NCBI GenBank assembly: GCA_002781125.1
Contig: PETJ01000042.1
Span: 1 to 6,317 of the forward strand
Length of the DNA stretch: 6,317 nt
Source: Candidatus Nealsonbacteria bacterium CG01_land_8_20_14_3_00_12
Lineage (GTDB): Bacteria; Patescibacteriota; Minisyncoccia; Minisyncoccales; PETJ01
Direction: 5' to 3'
Below the pieces are notes generated by a model that saw only the letters and a program-made list of their open reading frames with translations, was not told the origin of the DNA and did not search any database. A program made the position numbers and the translations under genes. Shown here piece by piece: positions 1 through 5,024 of this stretch (the first letter of the stretch is position 1; the number at the start of each line of letters is the position of its first letter).

Positions 1-85
1 TGATGGGAAGATAGCTATTAGGGTAAGCATTGGGACTTTAAAGGATACCGAAAGGTTTATCAAAGCCCTTGACACTTTCTTTTAG
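1..85 (+). CDS. C-terminal end of class I/II aminotransferase (HisC-like), 5' partial
   Basis: This is the 3' end of a gene that starts outside the window. Read from base 2, 27 codons run to a TAG stop at 83-85. The peptide contains IRVSIGT followed by a short helix with the pattern ERFIKAL. That resembles the usual C-terminus of PLP-dependent class I/II aminotransferases of the histidinol-phosphate aminotransferase type, which end in a strand like 'LRVTIGT' and a helix like 'ENDRFLEAL'. The PLP lysine and the rest of the fold are not visible, so the substrate cannot be named; histidinol phosphate or an aromatic amino acid are both possible. The gap to the next gene is 18 bases. The last codons overlap a TTGACA box that may serve the next gene. 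Confidence 0.6.
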   Translation, partial: DGKIAIRVSIGTLKDTERFIKALDTFF

Positions 86-96
86 GGAAGTAAAAT
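69..96 (+). promoter_or_regulatory. Putative sigma70-type promoter for the IMPase-family gene
   Basis: TTGACA at 69-74 is a perfect -35 match. A 16-base spacer separates it from TAAAAT at 91-96 (5 of 6 to TATAAT). A start about 7 bases past the -10 box falls at roughly 103, directly before the ATG at 104, so the transcript could be leaderless. The -35 box lies inside the 3' end of the aminotransferase gene. The only Shine-Dalgarno-like stretch (AGGGAAG, 84-90) would lie upstream of that transcript and would work only on a read-through mRNA. Confidence 0.5.
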
Positions 97-103
97 AAAA
101 GTT

Positions 104-988
104 ATGCAAAAACAAAAGATTAAAAATTTATTAATTGAATATTTAACTGAAACTACCAAAGAGGTTAGGAAAAAAGCAGCTAAAGGAGATGGTAGGCAGA
201 TTTTAGGTGAGGTGATAAATAGACCGGAAGATATTGATATTGGGATTGACAAAGTTGGAGAAGAGATTCTGGAGCAGCTTTTGAAAAAATATGATATAAA
301 GGCAACTATCTTTTCTGAACCAGAAGCCAGGGATATCAAAAACGGTGACCATCTTTATGGTTCCATAGACCCTTTTGATGGTTCGGTCCTTTTTCTGAGG
401 GGATTTGAACAGAACTGGTATACTGCCCTCAGTTTTTATGACAAAGAAAGAAAGCCGATTACCACCGGAATCGCTGACATTTTAAATGAGCGATTTTATA
501 TTAATGAAAGTGAGGATAATTATTTACTAGATTTAAAAAGCTCTCAGAAAAAGAAAATTTCGCCCTCTACCAGAAAAAAACTAACCGAGCCCATTGTTTT
601 AGCTTCTTATTTGATGAGTTCTCAGTATTCTCAAAAATTCCTCAATTTTTTTGGGGATTTAATAAAAGGCCTCCATCCCAAAGCTCTTTTTTACCCCCAG
701 GGGGGTTCCTTTATTTATGCCTATTTAGCTTCGGGTTTAGTCGATGCTTATATAATGTTTGGTGAGCCTCGTTCTGAAATTGACCCCGGTTTTCCGATTG
801 CTAAGGCAGCCGGATGCCAGGTAGTGAGTGTTGATTCCGATGGGAGTTATCAGGATTATGAATTTATTCCTGGAAAGCAACATGATAAGGTAGATTTATT
901 AATTGCCACTGCTACCCCTGAGCTTCGAGATTCCTTAATAAAATATTATATTAAAAAATATGCCGAAAAATACTCTTTTAAAGTATAA
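104..988 (+). CDS. Inositol monophosphatase-family phosphatase
   Basis: A 294-residue protein of the Mg2+-dependent, Li+-sensitive phosphatase superfamily (IMPase / FBPase / CysQ / HisN), expected in the cytoplasm. The family signature is clear: acidic residue E72 in SEPEA, then the metal-binding loop IDPFDGS (residues 88-94; D89, D92), and a C-terminal EIDPGFPIAKAAG stretch (about 225-237). In that stretch D227 stands where the family has the Asp of its 'WDxAAG' motif, with Ile replacing the usual Trp. The segment EDIDIGIDKVGEE (42-54) matches the N-terminal motif that normally carries a conserved Asp and Glu. Length is close to the family norm. Substrate is not evident: an upstream HisC-like aminotransferase makes histidinol-phosphate phosphatase (HisN type) conceivable, but inositol phosphates, sugar phosphates or PAP are equally possible. 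The start at 104 fits the putative promoter at 69-96. The 3' end overlaps the next gene by 29 bases, implying co-transcription. Confidence 0.88.
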   Translation: MQKQKIKNLLIEYLTETTKEVRKKAAKGDGRQILGEVINRPEDIDIGIDKVGEEILEQLLKKYDIKATIFSEPEARDIKNGDHLYGSIDPFDGSVLFLRGFEQNWYTALSFYDKERKPITTGIADILNERFYINESEDNYLLDLKSSQKKKISPSTRKKLTEPIVLASYLMSSQYSQKFLNFFGDLIKGLHPKALFYPQGGSFIYAYLASGLVDAYIMFGEPRSEIDPGFPIAKAAGCQVVSVDSDGSYQDYEFIPGKQHDKVDLLIATATPELRDSLIKYYIKKYAEKYSFKV

Positions 989-1829
989 ATCAATTCAAAA
1001 ATTTATTGCTGGTGTTGGCAAAAATATAAAGAAATATTTTAGAAAAGACCCAGGTTGCATTATTGGTTTGGGCGATGACGGTGAAATTTATGGCTTGGGA
1101 TTTTACCAGTGGTTAAGCCAACAAAATAAAAAAATCGTTTTCACCACTATGGAAAGTAATGGAAAAGGGTTAGAAGAGGATAAGGTTAAAGGAAGAAAAG
1201 TTTTAATAGTTGATAATGATATAATTTCAGGTAAAAGTTATAAAAGGGCAATGGAGACAATGAGAGCAAAGAAAGAAAAGTTAAAAATAAAAGAAATAAA
1301 GTTTGCAGTTTTATGCGATAGAACTGGTCTGGCTGATTTTTCAGTCGAGGGTTATTCTGCTTATGCCCCTTGGAGTTTAGAGAAATTAGATGGAACAGAT
1401 TTAAAAATTATTCAAGCTCTATCTGAAAATGGAAGAGAATCATTTGTTGAAATTGCCAAAAAAACTGGTTTAAGTCCGGTAGGAGTCAAAAACAGAGTAG
1501 AAAGATTAATAAATGAAGGAGTTTTAAAAATTCAAGGTTTACTTAACATCGGAGAGTGCTATTCAGTAAGTGCTAACGTTGAAATAGAGGCAGATCAAAA
1601 AACAATTTCAAAATTGATTGAAAAATTCGAAAAATCTCCCTTAGTTTATCATTTAGTTAAAACTTCGGGGAGATATAATTTATTAATCAGCATTATCTCT
1701 CCAAACCTAGAAAGTATCGAAAACTTTATAGCAAAAGAAGTAAGAGAAGATCCGGGAGTAAAACATATTGATGTTACTGTTGGTGAGTTGCCAATAATTC
1801 CTAAGGCTTGGAATCCACCCATTATCTAA
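960..1829 (+). CDS. Phosphoribosyltransferase-like domain fused to Lrp/AsnC transcriptional regulator
   Basis: A 289-residue two-domain protein. Residues about 10-135 look like a type I phosphoribosyltransferase fold: a CIIGLGDDGEIYGLGF loop (33-48) in the place of the first glycine-rich loop, then VKGRKVLIVDNDIISGKS (76-93), which matches the PRPP-binding 'VLLVDDVxTTGxT' signature (D85, D87, G91), and a following strand ending in CDRTG (119-123). Residues about 142-190 are an AsnC-type winged helix (LDGTDLKIIQALSENGR, then EIAKKTGLSPVGVKNRVERL, then INEGVLK). Residues about 200-275 resemble the RAM/ligand-binding domain that mediates oligomerisation and amino-acid sensing. Inference: a DNA-binding regulator whose N-terminal domain may sense PRPP or a nucleotide. 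In the PRPP motif the second Asp-Val is replaced by Asn-Asp, so catalysis is uncertain. The ATG at 960 has no Shine-Dalgarno and lies in the upstream gene, suggesting translational coupling; the PRTase core begins soon after, so a much later start is unlikely. Confidence 0.85.
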   Translation: MPKNTLLKYKSIQKFIAGVGKNIKKYFRKDPGCIIGLGDDGEIYGLGFYQWLSQQNKKIVFTTMESNGKGLEEDKVKGRKVLIVDNDIISGKSYKRAMETMRAKKEKLKIKEIKFAVLCDRTGLADFSVEGYSAYAPWSLEKLDGTDLKIIQALSENGRESFVEIAKKTGLSPVGVKNRVERLINEGVLKIQGLLNIGECYSVSANVEIEADQKTISKLIEKFEKSPLVYHLVKTSGRYNLLISIISPNLESIENFIAKEVREDPGVKHIDVTVGELPIIPKAWNPPII

Positions 1830-1837
1830 GCGAGAAC

Positions 1838-1865
1838 TTGACAGACTATCTTGGTTTGTTAAAGT
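1838..1865 (+). promoter_or_regulatory. Possible weak promoter
   Basis: A perfect TTGACA (1838-1843) lies just past the stop of the PRTase-AsnC gene, followed after 16 bases by TAAAGT (1860-1865, 4 of 6 to TATAAT). It would read into the greA leader about 100 bases upstream of a better promoter. The -10 box is poor, so this is only a candidate. Confidence 0.25.
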
Positions 1866-1890
1866 AAAGTGTACTGGTGGAAAACTTTAG

Positions 1891-1927
1891 AAAATAAAGC
1901 AAAAAAGCTATTTTGGTGAGTTTTTTT
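1891..1927 (+). terminator. Possible weak terminator after the PRTase-AsnC gene
   Basis: AAAATA...AGC (1891-1900) can pair with GCTATTTT (1907-1914), with a two-base bulge and an A-rich loop. Seven T residues follow at 1921-1927, but six bases separate the stem from the T run and the stem is AT-rich. It lies between the two candidate promoters, where a terminator for the upstream pair would be expected. Support is weak. Confidence 0.25.
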
Positions 1928-1934
1928 AACCCTC

Positions 1935-1962
1935 TTGACAAGGATTCTTAAAAGACTATACT
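1935..1962 (+). promoter_or_regulatory. Good sigma70-type promoter upstream of the greA leader
   Basis: TTGACA (1935-1940) is a perfect -35 box, separated by 16 bases from TATACT (1957-1962), a 5 of 6 match to the -10 consensus. Predicted transcription start is near 1969. This gives greA a leader of almost 190 bases and places the start of a 38-codon ORF (1978) about nine bases into the transcript. It is one of the best promoter matches in the window. Confidence 0.6.
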
Positions 1963-1977
1963 GAAATCACTAGAATA

Positions 1978-2094
1978 ATGTTAAAGAATAGTCAAATAAA
2001 AATTCATCCCCTCAGGGATTTCACTAAAACCAAATGGGTCTGTTATGCCCTTTCGGTTTTAATTTGTGGCAATTTCATCGGGCGAGGGGATTAG
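1978..2094 (+). CDS. Possible 38-residue leader peptide or small membrane protein
   Basis: An ATG at 1978 opens a 38-codon ORF ending in TAG at 2092-2094. It starts about nine bases after the predicted start of the 1935-1962 promoter and has no Shine-Dalgarno. The peptide has a basic N-terminal half (KNSQIKIH, then KTKW) and a hydrophobic stretch, VCYALSVLICGNFIG (21-35), that could be a short membrane segment. I recognise no family. Its stop codon falls within a segment (2085-2094) that can pair with either of two other parts of the leader, so if translated it could act as a leader peptide affecting greA. Chance occurrence in structured non-coding RNA is equally likely. Confidence 0.3.
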   Translation: MLKNSQIKIHPLRDFTKTKWVCYALSVLICGNFIGRGD

Positions 2095-2144
2095 CGGAAA
2101 ATTATTCACTACTAAAACTACTAATCCCCTTCCCAAAGGGGATT
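2006..2144 (+). promoter_or_regulatory. Structured greA leader with four mutually complementary segments
   Basis: Four segments alternate in complementarity. A is ATCCCCTC (2006-2013), B is AGGGGATTAG (2085-2094), C is CTAATCCCCTT (2121-2131) and D is AAGGGGATT (2136-2144). A pairs with GAGGGGAT (2084-2091) over 8 bp, B with C over 10 bp, and C with D over 9 bp around a CCCA loop. A-B and C-D can coexist, whereas B-C excludes both, which is the logic of an attenuator or riboswitch. Inside A-B, TAAAACC (2025-2031) can pair with GGTTTTA (2055-2061). The C-D hairpin is followed by only a short T stretch (TTCT), so it is a poor terminator; it may instead mask AAGGGG, the only Shine-Dalgarno-like sequence before the greA ATG. 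No known riboswitch class was recognised. The gene-free stretch 1830-2156 otherwise holds only the promoters, weak terminator and small ORF listed separately. Confidence 0.45.
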
Positions 2145-2156
2145 TTCTAAACTCAA

Positions 2157-2633
2157 ATGGCAGAAGAAAAAAAGTTTTACTTGACCAAAGAAGGATTGGA
2201 GAAAATACAAAAAGAATACCAAGGTCTTAAAAATCTTAAATTTTCCAAAACCAGGGGAGAAATTCCTAAGATTTGGCATTCCGAAGATATAAATCCAGAA
2301 TACCTCTCCTTCTGGGAGGATTTGAGCTTTTTGGAAACTAGAATAGCTGAGTTAGAAAATATTTTAAAAAATGCTGAGCTAATTCAACCTCCTCCTAAAG
2401 AAAAACAAAATGTTGTGAATTTGGGAGCGACAGTTTTAGTTGAGGTAGAGGGTCAAAACGATGAGTTTACAATAGTGGGGACCTTAGAAGCTAATCCCGC
2501 TTTGGGAAAAATTTCCAACGAGTCCCCAGTAGGAGAAACTCTTTTAGGACACAGGGTTGGAGATGAGGTTATTGTTTCCTCTCCCATCAAAACAATTTAT
2601 AAAATAAAGAAGATAAAATATAAAATTAGCTAA
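2157..2633 (+). CDS. greA: Transcription elongation factor GreA/GreB family
   Basis: A 158-residue protein, the normal GreA length. Known role of the family: it enters the RNA polymerase secondary channel and stimulates cleavage of backtracked transcripts. Residues about 5-75 are the N-terminal coiled coil (YLTKEGLEKIQKEY near the start; RIAELENIL at 62-70). Residues about 85-158 are the FKBP-like C-terminal domain, with VNLGATVLVEV, FTIVGTLEANPALGKIS, ESPVGETLLGHRVGDEV and a closing YKIKKIKY. The coiled-coil tip is unusual: GreA normally has GDLxENAEY with catalytic Asp and Glu three residues apart, while here it reads SEDINPEY (42-49), as if two residues including the Glu were lost. Transcript-cleavage activity is therefore uncertain; a polymerase-binding role without cleavage is possible. 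ATG 2157 lacks a well-placed Shine-Dalgarno; AAGGGG at 2136-2141 lies about 15 bases upstream inside a hairpin. A strong terminator follows, so the unit is probably monocistronic. Confidence 0.85.
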   Translation: MAEEKKFYLTKEGLEKIQKEYQGLKNLKFSKTRGEIPKIWHSEDINPEYLSFWEDLSFLETRIAELENILKNAELIQPPPKEKQNVVNLGATVLVEVEGQNDEFTIVGTLEANPALGKISNESPVGETLLGHRVGDEVIVSSPIKTIYKIKKIKYKIS

Positions 2634-2655
2634 AAGTCTTCGGTTGTTTTATCTT

Positions 2656-2682
2656 AGAGGGGATCGTCACCCCCTCTTTTTT
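2656..2682 (+). terminator. Rho-independent terminator after greA
   Basis: AGAGGGG (2656-2662) pairs perfectly with CCCCTCT (2671-2677) around an eight-base loop, and T residues run through 2677-2682. It lies 22 bases after the greA stop and is a textbook intrinsic terminator on the plus strand. Confidence 0.9.
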
Positions 2683-2689
2683 ATTTGGA

Positions 2690-2700
2690 TAAAATATGAT
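2690..2700 (+). promoter_or_regulatory. Possible -10 region for the tandem HD gene
   Basis: TAAAAT (2690-2695) overlaps TATGAT (2695-2700); both are 5 of 6 matches to TATAAT. No -35 box is visible, since the expected position lies in the greA terminator. A start near 2702-2707 would leave a leader of about 9-14 bases before the ATG at 2716, which has no clear Shine-Dalgarno. Confidence 0.3.
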
Positions 2701-2715
2701 AAATTAGATTAGAAT

Positions 2716-3996
2716 ATGAAAAATCTTCTTAATTTTTTTATTGAAATAGGAAAATTAAAAAGGATGCCGAGACGTGGATGGGTGATAAATCAAATAAAAA
2801 ACCCGGAGAGCATCGCCGAGCATATTTTTCGAACAGTGCTAATGAGTTGGATTCTGGGTGAAAAGAAAGAAGGACTTAATGTAGAGAAACTTCTTAAAAT
2901 GGCCATAATTCATGATTTATGTGAGATACACGCCGGAGATACAACCCCTTACGATTCGGTTCTGCCCGGGAGTAAAAAGAAGCTTAAAGAATTAATGAAA
3001 ACTTGGCCAAGATTCCCCAACTATCAAAAAAAAGAGCAGGCTTTTAAAAAATATAAAAAAGAAACCGAAGCTTTAGAGAAACTTATTTTAAGATTGCCGA
3101 CTGATTTAAAAAAAGAAATAAAAAATCTTTGGTTAGATTATGAAAAAGGTTTAACTTCTGAGGGAAGATTTTTTCATCAAGCTGATCGAATGGAAAATTT
3201 TTTACAAGCTTATGAATATTGGGAAAAACACAAAAATCCTCCCTTAGGACCCTGGTGGTTATGGGCAAGAGAATTTTTTGATGACCCCCTTTTGCTTGAA
3301 TTTATGGAAGTTTTAGAGAAAAAATTTCATCAAAAAAAAATTCCTAAAAAATTAAAACCAACATTAGTTCTTCTTAATTTTTTTACTGAAATAGGAAAAT
3401 TAAAAGGGAAGGAAAGAAGAGGTTGGATAGCACATCAAATAAAAAACCCAGAGAGCACAGCCGAGCATATTTTTCGAATGGGGATTTTAGCTTGGATTCT
3501 TGGGAGAAAAAAGAAAAGATTTAATCTAGAAAGGGTTATCAAAATGGCTTTGGTCCACGATTTATGCGAAGTTTATGCTCCTGATTTAACACCTTATGAC
3601 CCCCTTTTACCAAAGAATAAAAAGAAAATAATGGAGGTCTTGAAAAAGTGGCCAAAATTTACTGCCGCTTTAAAAAAGAAAAAATATCGAGACAAGTTTA
3701 AATCAGAATCTTCTGCTTTAGATAAGCTTACTTCTAAATTACCTAAAGATTCAAAAGCAGAAATAAAAAATCTCTGGTTGGACTTTGAAAAAGGTTTAAC
3801 CAGGGAAGGAAGATTCGTCCATCAAATAGACAAAGTGGAAAATCTTTTACAGGGTTTAGAGTATTGGAAAAAATATGGAAAAATTCAGCACAAACTCTGG
3901 ATGAGGTGGATTAAAGAATGGATAGATGACCCGGTGCTAATTGAATTTATTAGGGTTATAGATAAGCAATTTCATCAAAAAGAAGGCAAAACGTGA
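2716..3996 (+). CDS. Tandem-duplicated HD-domain hydrolase (YfbR/HDDC2-like)
   Basis: A 426-residue protein made of two copies of one HD-domain module. Known relatives (YfbR, HDDC2) are cytoplasmic metal-dependent 5'-deoxynucleotidases that dephosphorylate nucleoside monophosphates; the substrate here is inferred. Copy 1 (about 3-207) has AEH (H36), HDLCE (H66, D67, E70), D75 and HQADRMENFLQ (D157). Copy 2 (about 218-422) has AEH (H251), HDLCE (H281, D282, E285), D290 and HQIDKVENLLQ (D372). Every ligand pair is exactly 215 residues apart and all putative metal ligands are kept in both, so both sites may be active. Each copy starts with a GKLK..RRGW motif, and single-domain relatives are about half this length. 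The start at 2716 is set by that module beginning immediately. A terminator follows two bases after the stop. YfbR-type enzymes are known dimers, so the fusion may be a covalent dimer (inference). Confidence 0.88.
   Translation: MKNLLNFFIEIGKLKRMPRRGWVINQIKNPESIAEHIFRTVLMSWILGEKKEGLNVEKLLKMAIIHDLCEIHAGDTTPYDSVLPGSKKKLKELMKTWPRFPNYQKKEQAFKKYKKETEALEKLILRLPTDLKKEIKNLWLDYEKGLTSEGRFFHQADRMENFLQAYEYWEKHKNPPLGPWWLWAREFFDDPLLLEFMEVLEKKFHQKKIPKKLKPTLVLLNFFTEIGKLKGKERRGWIAHQIKNPESTAEHIFRMGILAWILGRKKKRFNLERVIKMALVHDLCEVYAPDLTPYDPLLPKNKKKIMEVLKKWPKFTAALKKKKYRDKFKSESSALDKLTSKLPKDSKAEIKNLWLDFEKGLTREGRFVHQIDKVENLLQGLEYWKKYGKIQHKLWMRWIKEWIDDPVLIEFIRVIDKQFHQKEGKT
2722..3981 (+). repeat. Internal tandem duplication, about 645-base period
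   Basis: The two halves of the HD gene (about 2722-3336 and 3367-3981) align without shift at a 645-base offset. At DNA level parts are nearly identical: the run CTTCTTAATTTTTTT occurs at both module starts, as does GAAATAGGAAAATTAAAA shortly after, and GCCGAGCATATTTTTCGAA is shared around the first His. Other parts have diverged clearly. About 30 bases encoding a Lys/Pro-rich linker separate the copies. Confidence 0.85.
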
Positions 3997-3998
3997 AA

Positions 3999-4046
3999 GC
4001 GGCCTAACTCTTTTGCGCATAGTTTGAATTAGGCCGCCTTTTTTTT
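3999..4046 (+). terminator. Rho-independent terminator after the tandem HD gene
   Basis: GCGGCCTAA (3999-4007) pairs perfectly with TTAGGCCGC (4029-4037) around a 21-base loop, followed by CC? spacing of one base and eight T residues (4039-4046). The stem begins two bases after the stop codon. On the minus strand the hairpin is followed by TTTCACGTTTT, so it might also weakly terminate the convergent gene. Confidence 0.9.
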
Positions 4047-4068
4047 GTTGGCATTTGCCACCATTTTT

Positions 4069-4109
4069 CATTTTCGCCTCCGAGATTATTTTTTCCGGTA
4101 GTGAAAATG
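4069..4109 (-). other. 3'-UTR hairpin after the minus-strand HD gene
   Basis: CATTTTC (4069-4075) pairs with GAAAATG (4103-4109), with a further inner stem CTCCG / CGGTAG (4078-4082 with 4096-4101). It begins three bases past the TAA stop of the minus-strand gene. No U tract follows on that strand, so it is not a canonical terminator; it may stabilise the 3' end. Confidence 0.35.
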
Positions 4110-4111
4110 AT

Positions 4112-4798
4112 TTAGACATCGAGTGACCCCTTCAACCAGCGAGTAGTCAAGTCCTTTCTTATTCGGAGAGCTTGCATGAGTCTCTTTGCTGACCCCGTCT
4201 GAACCCTACCCGGATCTAGGTATAAACTCAATAGATCTTCCGGTATCTTAAATCCTCTTTCATGAGAAATCTTGGCGTGCAGGGAAGCTTCCAAGATGTC
4301 AGCATCTCGGGCAATAACCGCTTTTTGAGTTTCCCCGAAATTTGCTTCCATACAAAGCTCAAAAATTTCTCTACCTATTTCCTCCGGAAGTTGGCTAGTC
4401 TGATCCTCCAGTGCTTTTGCCACCACTTCTGGAGTAATCTTTTGGTAATGGGATGCTAATTTATCTCTCTCCCCGGTTCTTATTTCCTGATCATCATGGA
4501 AAGCGCTTATTCCAGCAATTTGGAGAGCTTCTTCCAGGTTTAACCCTTCCATTCTCCCAAGGATGAAGCCCAGATGAGAAGTTATACCTTCGTGGGCCGC
4601 AACATAATCTTGCTCTACCGCTGGAGGAGGCCCGGCGAGACGCCAACCCGAGCGAGGAGTCCTTTTAAGTACGTTAAGCTCAGCAAGGTAATCAATCGCT
4701 CTCCTCAGCTCTTCTGGAGTTACTCTCATTTCTGCCTTGGTTTCCATTCCTTCAGTCACCTCCTTCCCTTCTTTTTCTAGAGATTCTTTCTTTGTCAT
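4112..4798 (-). CDS. HD-domain protein, divergent relative of the tandem HD gene
   Basis: A 228-residue protein with a single HD module. After a charged N-terminal tail (1-25), residues 27-56 give TPEELRRAIDYLAELNVLKR, then TPRSGW, matching the GKLKRMPRRGW opening of the neighbour. Putative ligands are H69 (VAAHEG), H101-D102 (AFHDDQE) and D165 or D167 (IARDADILEA), so the His / His-Asp / Asp set looks intact. Function is probably a metal-dependent phosphohydrolase acting on a nucleotide (inference). It converges on the tandem HD gene, with the 3999-4046 terminator between. Its GC is far higher than its neighbours: two hand-counted 60-base lines give 30 and 31 G+C, against 16 in a line of the tandem HD gene, suggesting a different origin. 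ATG 4798 cannot be moved upstream because an in-frame TGA stands at 4813-4811. Met18 (4747), preceded by GGAGG at 4763-4759, is an alternative start, and the domain begins only at about residue 26. Confidence 0.8.
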   Translation of the reverse strand: MTKKESLEKEGKEVTEGMETKAEMRVTPEELRRAIDYLAELNVLKRTPRSGWRLAGPPPAVEQDYVAAHEGITSHLGFILGRMEGLNLEEALQIAGISAFHDDQEIRTGERDKLASHYQKITPEVVAKALEDQTSQLPEEIGREIFELCMEANFGETQKAVIARDADILEASLHAKISHERGFKIPEDLLSLYLDPGRVQTGSAKRLMQALRIRKDLTTRWLKGSLDV

Positions 4799-4820
4799 TT
4801 CCCCATCGTATCACCTCCTT
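4795..4820 (-). promoter_or_regulatory. Strong Shine-Dalgarno with three-codon mini-ORF overlapping the start
   Basis: On the minus strand AAGGAGGTGA (4820-4811) is a near-perfect anti-16S match. Its GGAGG lies 7 bases from an ATG at 4806 but 15 bases from the ATG of the HD gene at 4798. The first ATG reads Met-Gly-Lys-stop, and its TGA (4797-4795) overlaps the HD-gene ATG as ATGA. Ribosomes may therefore initiate on the mini-ORF and reinitiate on the gene. Confidence 0.55.
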
Positions 4821-4838
4821 TAATGTAACTTTTTTTGA

Positions 4839-4920
4839 CTCTTTCAATCGAGAATGAGGCCAACTTCTCGAAAAAGAGCCAGTTTTTAATGAACCTTCTT
4901 TCTTTTTTATTTCTGGCCTC
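4839..4920 (-). promoter_or_regulatory. Structured leader of the minus-strand HD gene
   Basis: In plus coordinates CTCTTT (4839-4844) pairs with AAAGAG (4873-4878) and CGAGAA (4849-4854) with TTCTCG (4865-4870), closing a ten-base loop. On the minus strand that loop carries TGGCCTC (4862-4856), which complements GAGGCCA (4920-4914) further upstream, so a pseudoknot could form. It sits about 20 bases before the Shine-Dalgarno. A TTGACA on the minus strand (4957-4952) could be the -35 of its promoter, but no good -10 is visible at the right distance. No known riboswitch was recognised. The rest of the gene-free stretch 4799-5130 holds only the items listed separately. Confidence 0.35.
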
Positions 4921-5024
4921 TCTAATTGAACCTTAATATTTTAAATAGAAGTGTCAAGTTTTCTTTAGAAAATTAATCCAAAAGACCTACTTGGTTAAAA
5001 ATTTGTTAAATAGAAAATAAGGGG

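Noticed and set aside
82..339. 85-codon minus-strand reading frame opposite the phosphatase gene
   Set aside because: It lies antisense to the well-supported IMPase coding region, has low-complexity hydrophobic composition and no ribosome binding site; a shadow frame.
3937..4119. 60-codon minus-strand reading frame
   Set aside because: It crosses the end of the tandem HD gene and its terminator hairpin, and resembles no protein; a shadow frame.
4262..4780. Two plus-strand reading frames of 65 and 68 codons
   Set aside because: Both are antisense to the minus-strand HD gene, whose domain motifs are clear.
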